DNA of 64,000 nucleotides. Source: CAVZBW01 sp963778465. Lineage in GTDB: Bacteria > Actinomycetota > Acidimicrobiia > Acidimicrobiales > RAAP-2. The stretch covers positions 1,116,001 to 1,180,000 of the forward strand of contig CAVZUK010000003.1 of NCBI GenBank assembly GCA_963778465.1, read 5' to 3'. Both the position numbers and the translations under genes were made by a program. Every line of letters starts with the position of its first letter. Position 1 is the stretch's first letter. This document shows positions 51,308 to 60,081 of the stretch, piece by piece. The notes under the pieces were generated by a model. That model did no database searches and was not told the origin of the DNA. It saw only the letters and a program-made list of their open reading frames with translations.

Positions 51308-52042
51308 GTGGTCGGGGCCCAGTCGAGGGCGCAGGGGCGCGTCGGCGAGGGTGGCGCCCGGCGGAACGAGGCAGGTGCCGAGACCCGCACCCGGCTCCTC
51401 GACGCCGCGGAGCGACTCTTCGCCACTCGGGGGCTCGACGCCGTCTCGGTGCGCGACATCACGGTGGAGGCGGCTGCCAACACCGCGGCCATCCACTACC
51501 ACTTCGGGTCCAAGCCGGATCTCGTCGAAGCGATCGTGCAACGGCGCGCCGGCGTCCTCGGCACGCGGCGGACCGAGCTGCTCGACGAGCTCGAGACGGA
51601 GGGAGACGTCACGCTCCCCGCGGTGGTGCGCGCGATGATCCTGCCGACCGCCGAGATGGCCGACGACGGGGCGGGTGGCCGCTACTACGTCGCCTTCCTC
51701 GCCGCCCTGGGCGACCACCCCGAGGTCATCCCGACCCTTGCCAGCGCCTACGACGCCTACACCGACCGCTTCTGGCGGCTCCTCGTCCGGCTCACGCTGG
51801 ACCTGCCCGACGATGTGCGCCACCTGCGGTGGAGCATCGCCAAGGACCTGGTCAACCGGCTGCTCGGCGATCCGACCGGGCAGGTGCACCAGTGGCTCGA
51901 GCGACATTCTCCGGGCGCCGACGCCGACCTGGTCGGCTCCCTTACCGACATCATCGTGGGCATGTTCGAGGCCCCGGTGACCGCGGCGCCGACGCGCCGG
52001 ACCGGTGCCGGGGCGAGGAGAGGTGGTCGTGGGACTTCGTAG
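51308..52042 (+). CDS. TetR/AcrR family regulator
   Basis: A 244-residue regulator. The HTH (about residues 25-72) contains ERLFATRGLDAVSVRDITVEA and AAIHYHFGSKPDLVEAI. The ligand domain is of the TetR_C type with a basic C-terminal tail. GTG 51308 follows 9 bases after the DUF4286-like gene, and the aldehyde dehydrogenase start overlaps its 3' end, so it is inside the operon it most likely controls. Confidence 0.9.
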   Translation: MVGAQSRAQGRVGEGGARRNEAGAETRTRLLDAAERLFATRGLDAVSVRDITVEAAANTAAIHYHFGSKPDLVEAIVQRRAGVLGTRRTELLDELETEGDVTLPAVVRAMILPTAEMADDGAGGRYYVAFLAALGDHPEVIPTLASAYDAYTDRFWRLLVRLTLDLPDDVRHLRWSIAKDLVNRLLGDPTGQVHQWLERHSPGADADLVGSLTDIIVGMFEAPVTAAPTRRTGAGARRGGRGTS

Positions 52043-53504
52043 CTTCGGCAACGTGATCGGGGGCAAGCGGGTGCTCGCCTCCGACGGAGGGGTCATCGAG
52101 AGCGTCGAGCCTGCCACGGGCGTGCCGTGGGCCTCGATCCCGCGGAGCGGCACCGGCGACGTGGGCCGGGCGGTCTCCTCGGCGCGAGAGGCCTTCTCGG
52201 GGTGGTGGGGGCTTCCCGCGCTGGGCCGAGCCGCCCATCTCCGCTCGCTCGCGGAGCTCGTGCGGGCCCATGCCGCGGAGCTCGCGACGATCGAGAGCCG
52301 GGACGTCGGCCGGGTGGCCCGGGAGACTGCCGCGGGGGACCTGCCGGCGTGCACGGAGATGTTCCACTTCTTCGCCGGCATGGCGGACAAGATCCACGGC
52401 GATACGGTCAACGTCGGGCCGGCCAGCTTCAACTTCACCCGTCGCGAGCCCTTCGGCGTGGTCGGCATCATCGTCCCGTGGAACGCGCCGCTCTCCATCG
52501 CCTGCGCCAAGGTGGGAGCGGCGCTCGCGGCCGGCAACACGGTGGTGGTGAAGCCCGCCGAGGAGGCGGGCTGCTCGATCTCGTATCTCGCCGAGCTGGT
52601 CTCCGAGTCGGGGTTCCCCGACGGCGTGCTCAACGTCGTCAACGGCATCGGGGAGGAGGCGGGGCAGGCCCTCGTCTGCCACCCCGGCGTCGGCCGTCTC
52701 ACGTTCACTGGCTCGACGGACACCGCACGCACGATCACGGCGCAGTCGGCGCCGACGCTCAAGCCGCTGCACTTCGAGCTCGGCGGCAAGTCGCCCAACA
52801 TCGTCTTTGCCGACGCCGACCTCGACGCGGCTGCCGTCGGAGTGAGCACCGCCGCCGTCTACACGGGAGGGGCTGGGCAGACCTGCATCGCGGGCTCACG
52901 GATCCTGCTGCACGCGTCGGTCTTCGACGAGATGATCGAGCGGATCCGGGCCCAAGCGGCCTCGGTGGTGCTCGGCGATCCCACCGACCAGGCCACGACC
53001 ATGGGACCGCTCGTCTCCGAGGCCCAGTACCGGCGGGTGATGGGGTATCTCGAGGAGGGGCGCCACGAGGGCCGGCTCGTGTTCGGCGGGCGCGGAGCGC
53101 CGGAGCTGTTCCCTGCGGACTCCCCGTACTCACGGGGGTGGTTCGTCGAGCCGACACTCTTCGTGGTCGACGGCAACGATCACCGGATCTGCCGGGAGGA
53201 GATCTTCGGCCCGGTCGCGGCGGCCATGTCCTTCGAGACGGAGGAGGAGGCGATCGCGCTGGCCAACGATTCCTCGTACGGCCTGGCGGCGGGCGTGTGG
53301 ACATCCGACCTCGGCCGGGCGCACCGCATGGTGCGCGACCTGGACGCCGGCTCGGTGTGGGTCAACGCCTACCGCCGCATCCATTGGGGGCTCCCCTTTG
53401 GGGGCTTCAAGGAGAGCGGCTACGGCAAGGACTCGGGTCTGGAGGGGATCCTCGAGAACACCCGGATCAAGACCGCGTGGATCGACCTCGGCCAGGGCTC
53501 CTGA
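52029..53504 (+). CDS. Aldehyde dehydrogenase
   Basis: A 491-residue aldehyde dehydrogenase. VVGIIVPWNAP, FELGGKSPNIVF (general-base Glu) and GGAGQTCIAGSRIL (catalytic Cys) are canonical; YGKDSGLEGILENTRIKTAW closes the oligomer region. The start is placed at GTG 52029 with GGAGAGG 6 bases upstream; GTG 52023 is an alternative. It oxidises an aldehyde made by the cluster. Confidence 0.92.
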   Translation: MGLRSFGNVIGGKRVLASDGGVIESVEPATGVPWASIPRSGTGDVGRAVSSAREAFSGWWGLPALGRAAHLRSLAELVRAHAAELATIESRDVGRVARETAAGDLPACTEMFHFFAGMADKIHGDTVNVGPASFNFTRREPFGVVGIIVPWNAPLSIACAKVGAALAAGNTVVVKPAEEAGCSISYLAELVSESGFPDGVLNVVNGIGEEAGQALVCHPGVGRLTFTGSTDTARTITAQSAPTLKPLHFELGGKSPNIVFADADLDAAAVGVSTAAVYTGGAGQTCIAGSRILLHASVFDEMIERIRAQAASVVLGDPTDQATTMGPLVSEAQYRRVMGYLEEGRHEGRLVFGGRGAPELFPADSPYSRGWFVEPTLFVVDGNDHRICREEIFGPVAAAMSFETEEEAIALANDSSYGLAAGVWTSDLGRAHRMVRDLDAGSVWVNAYRRIHWGLPFGGFKESGYGKDSGLEGILENTRIKTAWIDLGQGS

Positions 53505-53519
53505 CGCCTGGCCTTCCAC

Positions 53520-54710
53520 TCAGGACAGGACGACGTCCAACCTCGTCGGGCCGCGCATCATGAAGAACCGGACGCGCTCGTAGCGGTAGTCGGGGGCCAG
53601 CTCCAGCCGGGGCACCCGGTCGAGCATCGCGTCCAGGGCGACCGTCCCCTCCAGACGGGCGAGCGGGGCGCCCACGCAGAGGTGGATGCCGCTGTTGAAG
53701 GCCACGTGGCGGCGTGACGCCTCGCCACGGTGCGGGTCGAAGGCTTCCGGGTGCGCGAAGGCGCACTCGTCACGGCTCCCCGACGCGAGGCCCAGCACGA
53801 CCACGGACCCCGCCGGGATCTTGACCCCGGCCACCTCGGCGTCCTGGCGCGCCCGCCGGAAGACGACCTGCACCGGAGAGAGGTGCCGGAGCGACTCCTC
53901 GACGGTGGAGGGGACCAGGCTCCGGTCCGCCCGCAGCTCGCCGTAGAGATCGGGCTCCGAGAGGATCTGGAAGAACAGGTTTCCGACGAAGTGGGTCGTC
54001 GTCTCGACCCCCCCGATGAGGACGTCCTTGGACAGGTGGGTGAGGATGCGCTGGTCGGAGATGGGTTGGGCCTCGTCGTCGCGGCACTCGATCAGGGCGG
54101 TGAGAAGATCGTCGGGCCGCTCCGCCGACCGCCGACGACTCACGATCACGTCGAGGAGGTGCTCGTCGAACTCGGCGCAGCGCGCTGCCGCCTCCTCGGC
54201 TTCCTCGGTGCCAGCGTGCACCTTGGCGTAGATGAAGTCGTCCGAGTACCCCCGCACCATCGGGAGATCCGAGATCGGTATCCCCGAGAGCCGCCCGATC
54301 ACCTGTGCGGGCAGCGGGGCGGCGAAGTCCCCGATGAGGTCCGCCTGCCCGCGGCCGGAGAAGCCCTCGATCAGGCGATCGCAGGCCTCCCGCACGAGCG
54401 GACCCATGGTGGCCGTGTGGCGCGGGCCGAAGAAGGGGGCGAGGTTGCGGCGCACGATCGTATGGAACGGCGGATCGGTCTCGCCGAGCTCCCGCTCGTC
54501 GAGCGAGCGGTGGTCCTCCTCGAGGGGCTCGAACCCGCCCTGGGCGAACATGGCGTGGCTCCGCGAGACGGCGACGATGTCCTCTCGCCTCGAGACGTAG
54601 AACACCCCCGGCATCACCTCGGCTACCGGTTCTTCCGTCCGGAGGCTGCCCAGTAGGTCGAAATGGTCGTCTACCTGGGCCGGGTCGAAGGGGTCGTACC
54701 GGGTGGGCAT
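53520..54710 (-). CDS. Cytochrome P450
   Basis: A 396-residue soluble bacterial P450. The I-helix has GGVETTTHF; EESLRHLSP is the ExxR helix; FNSGIHLCVGAPLARLEG supplies the haem Cys. It needs external ferredoxin and reductase, not found nearby. ATG 54710 has GGAGG upstream, so it is preferred to a start at 54749. It is divergent from the amidohydrolase genes and shares with them the promoter region at 54790-54820. Confidence 0.93.
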   Translation of the reverse strand: MPTRYDPFDPAQVDDHFDLLGSLRTEEPVAEVMPGVFYVSRREDIVAVSRSHAMFAQGGFEPLEEDHRSLDERELGETDPPFHTIVRRNLAPFFGPRHTATMGPLVREACDRLIEGFSGRGQADLIGDFAAPLPAQVIGRLSGIPISDLPMVRGYSDDFIYAKVHAGTEEAEEAAARCAEFDEHLLDVIVSRRRSAERPDDLLTALIECRDDEAQPISDQRILTHLSKDVLIGGVETTTHFVGNLFFQILSEPDLYGELRADRSLVPSTVEESLRHLSPVQVVFRRARQDAEVAGVKIPAGSVVVLGLASGSRDECAFAHPEAFDPHRGEASRRHVAFNSGIHLCVGAPLARLEGTVALDAMLDRVPRLELAPDYRYERVRFFMMRGPTRLDVVLS

Positions 54711-54800
54711 CGTGTGAACCTCCGGGGCGATGGGGTGAGGCGCGGCCATCCTCGCGGGGCCGACGGCCCGACGCCCGGTCCGTGCCTGCGGCGTTGACTA

Positions 54801-54818
54801 AAACAATCGTTTGAGATA
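54801..54818. promoter_or_regulatory. Operator-like inverted repeat between P450 and amidohydrolase
   Basis: AAACAATCGTTTGAGATA holds an AAAC-N4-GTTT inverted repeat, next to a TTGACT hexamer (54794-54799) that could be a -35 box. The same pattern, with changes, occurs at 49771-49788 upstream of the cyclase-family gene. It is a candidate TetR-type site controlling both directions. Confidence 0.5.
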
Positions 54819-54929
54819 ACAATGGCGATCGGCTTGCGAGGGCTGGAGACACGATCGGTGGTGCACGCCGGCGGGACGCTCCGCCGAGCAGGCCCATGGA
54901 GCTGGGTGACGGAGCTGGGGGGAGTGATC

Positions 54930-56108
54930 GTGAAGAACGGGTTTCCCGTGTTCGATTCCGATGCGCACGTCATCTACCCGACCGATCTGTGGCAGCGGTT
55001 CTTGGACGACAAGTTCGTCGATCGCTTCGATCGTCGCCAGCCCATCCCCGGCTTCGACACCTACAACCCGGTGACCGTCGACGGTCGTTACACCCAGCAC
55101 GACACCATCCTCTACGGGCGGTTCATGGAGGCCATCGGCTGGACGTACGACGACATGAAGTCCAAGTACGGCTCGCTCATGACCGAGGGCTTCTCCGGCG
55201 ACCGGGTGCGGGACGCCCTCGAGATCGACGGCATCGACATGTGCGTCATCTACGGGCCCGAGTACGACATGTGGTTCGACGGGATCGACCCCGAGCTCCA
55301 GGCGGCCATGGCCCGCGCCTACAACCGCTGGGGCGCCGAGATGCGCGAGGCGTCCGGGAACCGGGTCCACACCTCGGGCCCCGTCCCCTTGAACGACGTC
55401 ACCCGCGCCCTCGAGGAGATCCGCTACGCCCACGACGAGCTCGGGATCCGCTGCTTCTGGGCCCGCCCGGACCTCTTCAACCACCGGCTCCTCGGCGACC
55501 GCTACTACGACCCGATCTGGGAGCTGCTCTCCGACCTCGACTGCGCGTTCGCCACCCACGAGTTCATGGGACTCCGGGGCAATTCCTTCGGCCACGAGCG
55601 CTACAGCACCTTCACCGAGTGGCACGCGACCGTCCACCAGTACGAGGCCATGGGGGCGCTGCTCTCCATGATCTGTCACGGCGTGTTCGAGCGCTTCCCG
55701 AGACTGCGGGTGTCCTACATGGAGGCGGGCTGCGGATGGCTCCCTTCGTGGCTGCACCGGATCGACGAGCAGCTGGAGCTCGCCGGCGAGAGGGAGTTCC
55801 CCGAGCTCACGATGTCGGCGACCGACTACTTCCGGCGGAACTGCTGGATCTCCACCGAGTGCGAGGACCCCTTCGTGGCCGACGTGATCCGGGCGATGGG
55901 TGACCGGCACATCGTCTGGGAGAGCGACTTCCCCCATCCGGACTCCAAGTACCCGCATACGACGGACACGTTCCTTGGCCTGCGCCCCGGCGAGATCGAG
56001 CTGGAGAGCAAGCGCAAGATCCTCTGGGACAACGCCCTGGACCTCTACCGGTTCCCGGACTCCTACGTGCCCGTCGCGGCGTCCGCGACGACAGCGGCGG
56101 CCGGTTGA
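54930..56108 (+). CDS. Amidohydrolase (ACMSD-like, Amidohydro_2)
   Basis: A 392-residue TIM-barrel metal-dependent hydrolase or decarboxylase. FDSDAHVIYP gives the first metal residues, ATHEFMG the middle His, and WESDFPHPDSKYP the late Asp. Members decarboxylate or hydrolyse cyclic acids without O2. The start is GTG 54930, with GGGGAG upstream; an ATG at 54822 would place 36 odd residues in front and overlap the promoter. It is one of a tandem pair with the next gene. Confidence 0.88.
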   Translation: MKNGFPVFDSDAHVIYPTDLWQRFLDDKFVDRFDRRQPIPGFDTYNPVTVDGRYTQHDTILYGRFMEAIGWTYDDMKSKYGSLMTEGFSGDRVRDALEIDGIDMCVIYGPEYDMWFDGIDPELQAAMARAYNRWGAEMREASGNRVHTSGPVPLNDVTRALEEIRYAHDELGIRCFWARPDLFNHRLLGDRYYDPIWELLSDLDCAFATHEFMGLRGNSFGHERYSTFTEWHATVHQYEAMGALLSMICHGVFERFPRLRVSYMEAGCGWLPSWLHRIDEQLELAGEREFPELTMSATDYFRRNCWISTECEDPFVADVIRAMGDRHIVWESDFPHPDSKYPHTTDTFLGLRPGEIELESKRKILWDNALDLYRFPDSYVPVAASATTAAAG

Positions 56109-56154
56109 GCCCCTCGTAACCGACGACCTCGATCGACGCCACGGGAGCCGAACC

Positions 56155-57279
56155 ATGCCGAGCCAAGACCTGCGGGTCATCTCCGCCGACTGCCACATCA
56201 ACGAGCCGCCCCACGTCTTCGAGAGGGTGCCCACCGAGTTCCGTGACCGCATCCCTCGCATGATGCGGGGAGCGGACGGAGGCGACGGGTGGAGCTTCGA
56301 CGGAAAGGCGCCCAAGCGCACCTTCGGCATCGAGGCGATGGCCGGGCGCGCCAAGGACGAGTACCAGCTCCAGGGCCTCACCTTCGACCAGATCCTGCCG
56401 GGGAACTACGACGGCAAGGCCCACGTCGAGGACATGTCGAAAGATGGGGTCGACGTGAGCGTCGTCTACCCCGGGCACGCGATCTTCGTCTACCTGGAAC
56501 CGGACCGGGCCCTCGCACTGGCCTGCATGCGGTCGTACAACGACTGGGTGCTCGACGAGTTTCAGGCCGCCGCGCCGGAGCAGCTCGTCGCCCTGCCGAT
56601 GCTTCCGGTCGACGACGGGTCGGAGGCCGCGGTGGCCGAGATGCAGCGCGTGCAGGCGCTCGGGGCCCGGGGTTGCTTCATCCCGGGCATGCCCCGCCGC
56701 CCCTACAACGACTCGTACTACGAGCCGTTGTGGCAGGCCGCCTCGGCGTCGGGCATCCCGCTCACATTTCACCGAACCTTTGGCGGGGCTCCCCCGGACA
56801 TGGACTGGGACGAGCTCGTCGAGCAGAACGTGAGCGTCGCCGGCATCGTCAACCGCTTCTTCAGCGCGGTGCGCCCCCTCACCTACTTGGTGCTGAACGG
56901 CGTCTTCGACCGCAACCCCGGGCTCAGGCTGGTCGCGGGGGAGGTCAATTGCGGCTGGATCCCGTTCTGGGCGCAGACCATGGACGAGACCCTCCGCACG
57001 GAGGGCGCGTGGGCCGGCCTGGAGCTGGGCCGGGCGCCGAGCGAGTACCTCGGGGACAACGTCTTCGTGACGGTGCTCGACGACCACGTCGGCTTCGACA
57101 TGATGCGCCGCGGGCAGCCCCGCCTGGTCGACATGTGCATGTTCTCGTCCGACTATCCCCACAGCGTCACCCTCTGGCCGCGGTCTCGCGAGCACATCGC
57201 CGAGCTGACGGCGGGCATGCGCGAGGAGGATGTGCGCAAAGTGCTCTCGGGAAATGCCGAGCGCGTCTACGGCGTCTGA
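56155..57279 (+). CDS. Amidohydrolase (ACMSD-like), second of tandem pair
   Basis: A 374-residue paralogue-like amidohydrolase. ISADCHINEPP, TFHRTFGG and SSDYPHSVTLWP hold the metal-binding residues. It is only distantly similar to the preceding protein, so this is not a recent duplication; the two may form a heteromer or act in sequence. GGGAG precedes ATG 56155. A tandem hairpin follows its stop. Confidence 0.88.
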   Translation: MPSQDLRVISADCHINEPPHVFERVPTEFRDRIPRMMRGADGGDGWSFDGKAPKRTFGIEAMAGRAKDEYQLQGLTFDQILPGNYDGKAHVEDMSKDGVDVSVVYPGHAIFVYLEPDRALALACMRSYNDWVLDEFQAAAPEQLVALPMLPVDDGSEAAVAEMQRVQALGARGCFIPGMPRRPYNDSYYEPLWQAASASGIPLTFHRTFGGAPPDMDWDELVEQNVSVAGIVNRFFSAVRPLTYLVLNGVFDRNPGLRLVAGEVNCGWIPFWAQTMDETLRTEGAWAGLELGRAPSEYLGDNVFVTVLDDHVGFDMMRRGQPRLVDMCMFSSDYPHSVTLWPRSREHIAELTAGMREEDVRKVLSGNAERVYGV

Positions 57280-57281
57280 CC

Positions 57282-57333
57282 GGGGCGGTGCACGCACCGC
57301 CCCTGCGAGGTGTTGTGCGGGTAGGGCCCGCAC
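57282..57333. terminator. Two tandem hairpins between amidohydrolase and downstream genes
   Basis: Hairpin 1: GGGGCGGTG (57282-57290) pairs with CACCGCCCC (57295-57303), loop CACG. Hairpin 2: GTGCGGG (57315-57321) pairs with CCCGCAC (57327-57333), loop TAGGG. Neither is followed by a T run. They may attenuate or process the transcript between the amidohydrolases and the CoA-ester genes. Confidence 0.5.
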
Positions 57334-57357
57334 GACCCCTCCCACGGAGGTGACCAC

Positions 57358-57876
57358 ATGATCGGCATCGTCTACGAGGTCCAGCCGCAACCGCCCGAGC
57401 CGGCGGACACCACCTGGCACGCGGCGGGTGCCGTCACGCTCGGGGTGGAGTACCGCAACGTCGATCCCGCGTCGCTCGCCGCCACCTACGGGGGCGACGC
57501 CGCGGCCATGGCGGAGATCGAGGCCAATTCCCCGGAAGGCGGGTTCTCCGACTGCGGCGTGTCGATCCACGTCAGCGGCACTGACGACGGCCACGAGTAC
57601 CTCCGTTTCGACGTCTTTGACGACGATCCCCACTACCACTACGTCTGGCCGGAGGGCGGCCACAACAACGTCGTGCCCTTCGACCGCGTGGCCCAGGGCG
57701 ACATGCTCGACTTCGCCATCGGCTGTCTGCGTGCCCGGCTCGATCCCATGCTGCGCGAGGCCCACGGAGCCTCGGTCGCCGATGCGCTCGATCCTGACGT
57801 CCAGGCCCCGGTGATCGACCGGGTCGAGGATCTGGCCCGGCGGGCGCGAACGGCCCAACGCTCCGTGCGCGCATGA
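57358..57876 (+). CDS. Conserved hypothetical protein
   Basis: A 172-residue protein I do not recognise. The middle (FSDCGVSIHVSGTDDGHEYLRFDVFDDDPH-like region) is acidic and rich in His, Asp and aromatic residues (YHYVWP), with a helical C-terminus. It has no signal peptide or membrane helix. GGAGGTGA, a perfect ribosome site, precedes ATG 57358, so strong translation is expected. Its stop overlaps the acyl-CoA synthetase start. Confidence 0.65.
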   Translation: MIGIVYEVQPQPPEPADTTWHAAGAVTLGVEYRNVDPASLAATYGGDAAAMAEIEANSPEGGFSDCGVSIHVSGTDDGHEYLRFDVFDDDPHYHYVWPEGGHNNVVPFDRVAQGDMLDFAIGCLRARLDPMLREAHGASVADALDPDVQAPVIDRVEDLARRARTAQRSVRA

Positions 57877-60065
57877 CGATGGTGAGCGCGCCGGAGGGCG
57901 CGCACGGGGGGACCCCCGGCGAGGCCGGCGGATCCGCCGCTCCCGAGATCGTCTACGAGCCCGAGGTCAAGGCGTTGCTCGCCGCCCACGGGGTCGAAGT
58001 ACCGCCCGGGGTCGCCTCGGCCGACGTCGGCGAGCTGGCGCGTGCCTCGCGCCAGCTGCGCGCCCCACTTGTCCTCAAGGCCTACGGGCCCGCGCTCGTG
58101 CACAAGAGCGACCTCGGCGCCGTGCTCCTGGGCCTCGGTCACGAGGACATCGCCTCGGCGGCCGCCGAGATGCGGGAACGCGTTGGTCTCCACGGCAAAG
58201 AGGTCGCCGGCTTCCTCGTCGAGGAGCAGCTGCGACCGGGGTTGGAGCTGCTCCTCGGGGTCGTGCGCCGCCCGCCCTTCGGCCGGGTGGTCGCAGTCGG
58301 CCTCGGCGGCACGATGACCGAGATCCTCGACGACGTCGCTTTCCGACTGTTCCCGCTCCAGCCCGCCGACGCGGAGGCCCTCCTCTCGGGTCCCCGCCTC
58401 TCGCGCCTGCTGGGCGGCGCCCGGGGTGCTCCCCCCCTCGACCGCCATGCGCTGCTCCGGGTGCTCCTCGCGATCGCCGGGGACGGGGGCCTGGCGGCGG
58501 AGCTCGGTGACCGTCTCTCCGAGCTCGAGTGCAACCCGGTCGTCGTGTGGTCCGAGGGGGCCATGGCCCTCGACGCGCGGCTGCTCCTGAGCCCGCCCTC
58601 CGCTCCGGGAAGCGCGGAGGCGGACCGGGCGGACGACGGCTCCGCCGCGACGGACTTCGGCCCGCTCTTCGAACCCCGGGGGGTGGCCGTGGCGGGCGCC
58701 TCGACCACGAAGCCGGGGTTCGGCAACCGAGCCCTCGCCGCCTACCGCTCGATGGGCTGGCGAGAGGGTCTCTACGCCGTCCATCCGAGCGCGCCCGAGG
58801 TCGACGGCGTGCCCGCCGTGCGATCGGTGGCGGAGATCGACCGCCCGGTCGACTACCTGCTCCTGACGGTGCCCGCCGCCGGATGCCCCGAGGCCGTCGA
58901 GGCGACGGGCGGACGGGTGCCCTTCGTGCACGTCGTCAGCGGTGGATTCCGTGAGGCCGGACCAGAGGGCCGCCGACGGGAGGACGAGCTGCTCGACGCG
59001 GGGCGACGGGTCGGGACGCGCCTGCTCGGACCGAACTGCATCGGGATGTACTGCCCGAAGGGCCGCCAGACCTTCCAGCTCGACGTCCCCGAGACCTTGG
59101 GGTCCGTGGCGGTCGTCTCGCAGAGCGGCGGGCTGGCCGGCGACATCATCAAGGCCGGCTCGGTCCGGGGCATCGGCTTCTCCAAGGTGGCCACGGTGGG
59201 TAACGCCATCGACGTGAGCCCGGGGGAGCTGCTGCAGTGGCTCGTCCGGGATCCGGACACCGAGGTGATCGGCATCTACCTCGAGGGCTCGGCGGATGCC
59301 GAGCGGATCGTGGAGGGACTGAGGCAGGCCCACGGCAGGGTCCCGGTCGCCATCCTCCTCGGAGGCCAGACCCCCTCGGGCGCGGCGGCCGTCGCCTCGC
59401 ACACGGGCTCCCTCGCCGGTGACCGGCGCATCTGGGACGCGGCGACCGAGGCGACCGGATCGGCGCTCGTGACGAGGTTCGAGGACCTCCTTGCGGCCCT
59501 CGCCTACGGGCAACGGTGGTCCGCCGTGCCCGTGACACCGGGCGGCGGCACCGTGGTCCTCGGGGTCGGGGGGGGTGCGTCCGTCCTGGCGGCGGATGCC
59601 TGCGCCCGCTCGGGCGTCGAGCTCACGCCCACGACTGCCGAGGCGGCGGCGGGATTGCGGGCCATGGGTTACGGCGTCGGCACGAGCGTGGCCAACCCGG
59701 TGGAGATCCCCTTCGGTCCGGTGACGCCGGTCGACACGCTGCGAGACGTCATCGACGAGCTGCTCGACGTGCAGACCTACGCCGACGTGCTCGTCCACGT
59801 CAACGTGCAGGCGTACTACAGCTACGGCACCGAGGGCGTCCGCCCGTTGGTGGCCCAGATGGCGTCGTACTCCTCCCGCCCGTGGACCCGGACGCGCACC
59901 GGGGTCGTGGTCCGCAACCTCGAGTGCGCCCCGCCGGAGGATGCCGAGACCGTGCGCAGCGCGCTCGTGGACCTCGGGCTCCCGTCCTTCCGCGACTTCG
60001 ACGAGGCGGCCGCCGCGATAGCCGCAATGGAGCGGTTCTCCGCGGCACGCCCCGATCCCGCCTGA
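57873..60065 (+). CDS. ADP-forming acyl-CoA synthetase (acetate--CoA ligase family)
   Basis: A 730-residue NDP-forming acyl-CoA synthetase with the domains permuted: an ATP-grasp domain first (about residues 20-235, LVLKAYGPALVHKSDLGAV), then CoA-binding (about 260-390, GVAVAGASTTKPGFGNRAL), then the succinyl-CoA-ligase-like domain (about 400-560) with the conserved SHTGSLAGD. It makes an acyl-CoA from an acid, or ATP from an acyl-CoA. ATG 57873 overlaps the hypothetical gene's stop. Confidence 0.9.
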   Translation: MTMVSAPEGAHGGTPGEAGGSAAPEIVYEPEVKALLAAHGVEVPPGVASADVGELARASRQLRAPLVLKAYGPALVHKSDLGAVLLGLGHEDIASAAAEMRERVGLHGKEVAGFLVEEQLRPGLELLLGVVRRPPFGRVVAVGLGGTMTEILDDVAFRLFPLQPADAEALLSGPRLSRLLGGARGAPPLDRHALLRVLLAIAGDGGLAAELGDRLSELECNPVVVWSEGAMALDARLLLSPPSAPGSAEADRADDGSAATDFGPLFEPRGVAVAGASTTKPGFGNRALAAYRSMGWREGLYAVHPSAPEVDGVPAVRSVAEIDRPVDYLLLTVPAAGCPEAVEATGGRVPFVHVVSGGFREAGPEGRRREDELLDAGRRVGTRLLGPNCIGMYCPKGRQTFQLDVPETLGSVAVVSQSGGLAGDIIKAGSVRGIGFSKVATVGNAIDVSPGELLQWLVRDPDTEVIGIYLEGSADAERIVEGLRQAHGRVPVAILLGGQTPSGAAAVASHTGSLAGDRRIWDAATEATGSALVTRFEDLLAALAYGQRWSAVPVTPGGGTVVLGVGGGASVLAADACARSGVELTPTTAEAAAGLRAMGYGVGTSVANPVEIPFGPVTPVDTLRDVIDELLDVQTYADVLVHVNVQAYYSYGTEGVRPLVAQMASYSSRPWTRTRTGVVVRNLECAPPEDAETVRSALVDLGLPSFRDFDEAAAAIAAMERFSAARPDPA

Positions 60066-60081
60066 TGGGCGGTTTCGCGCC

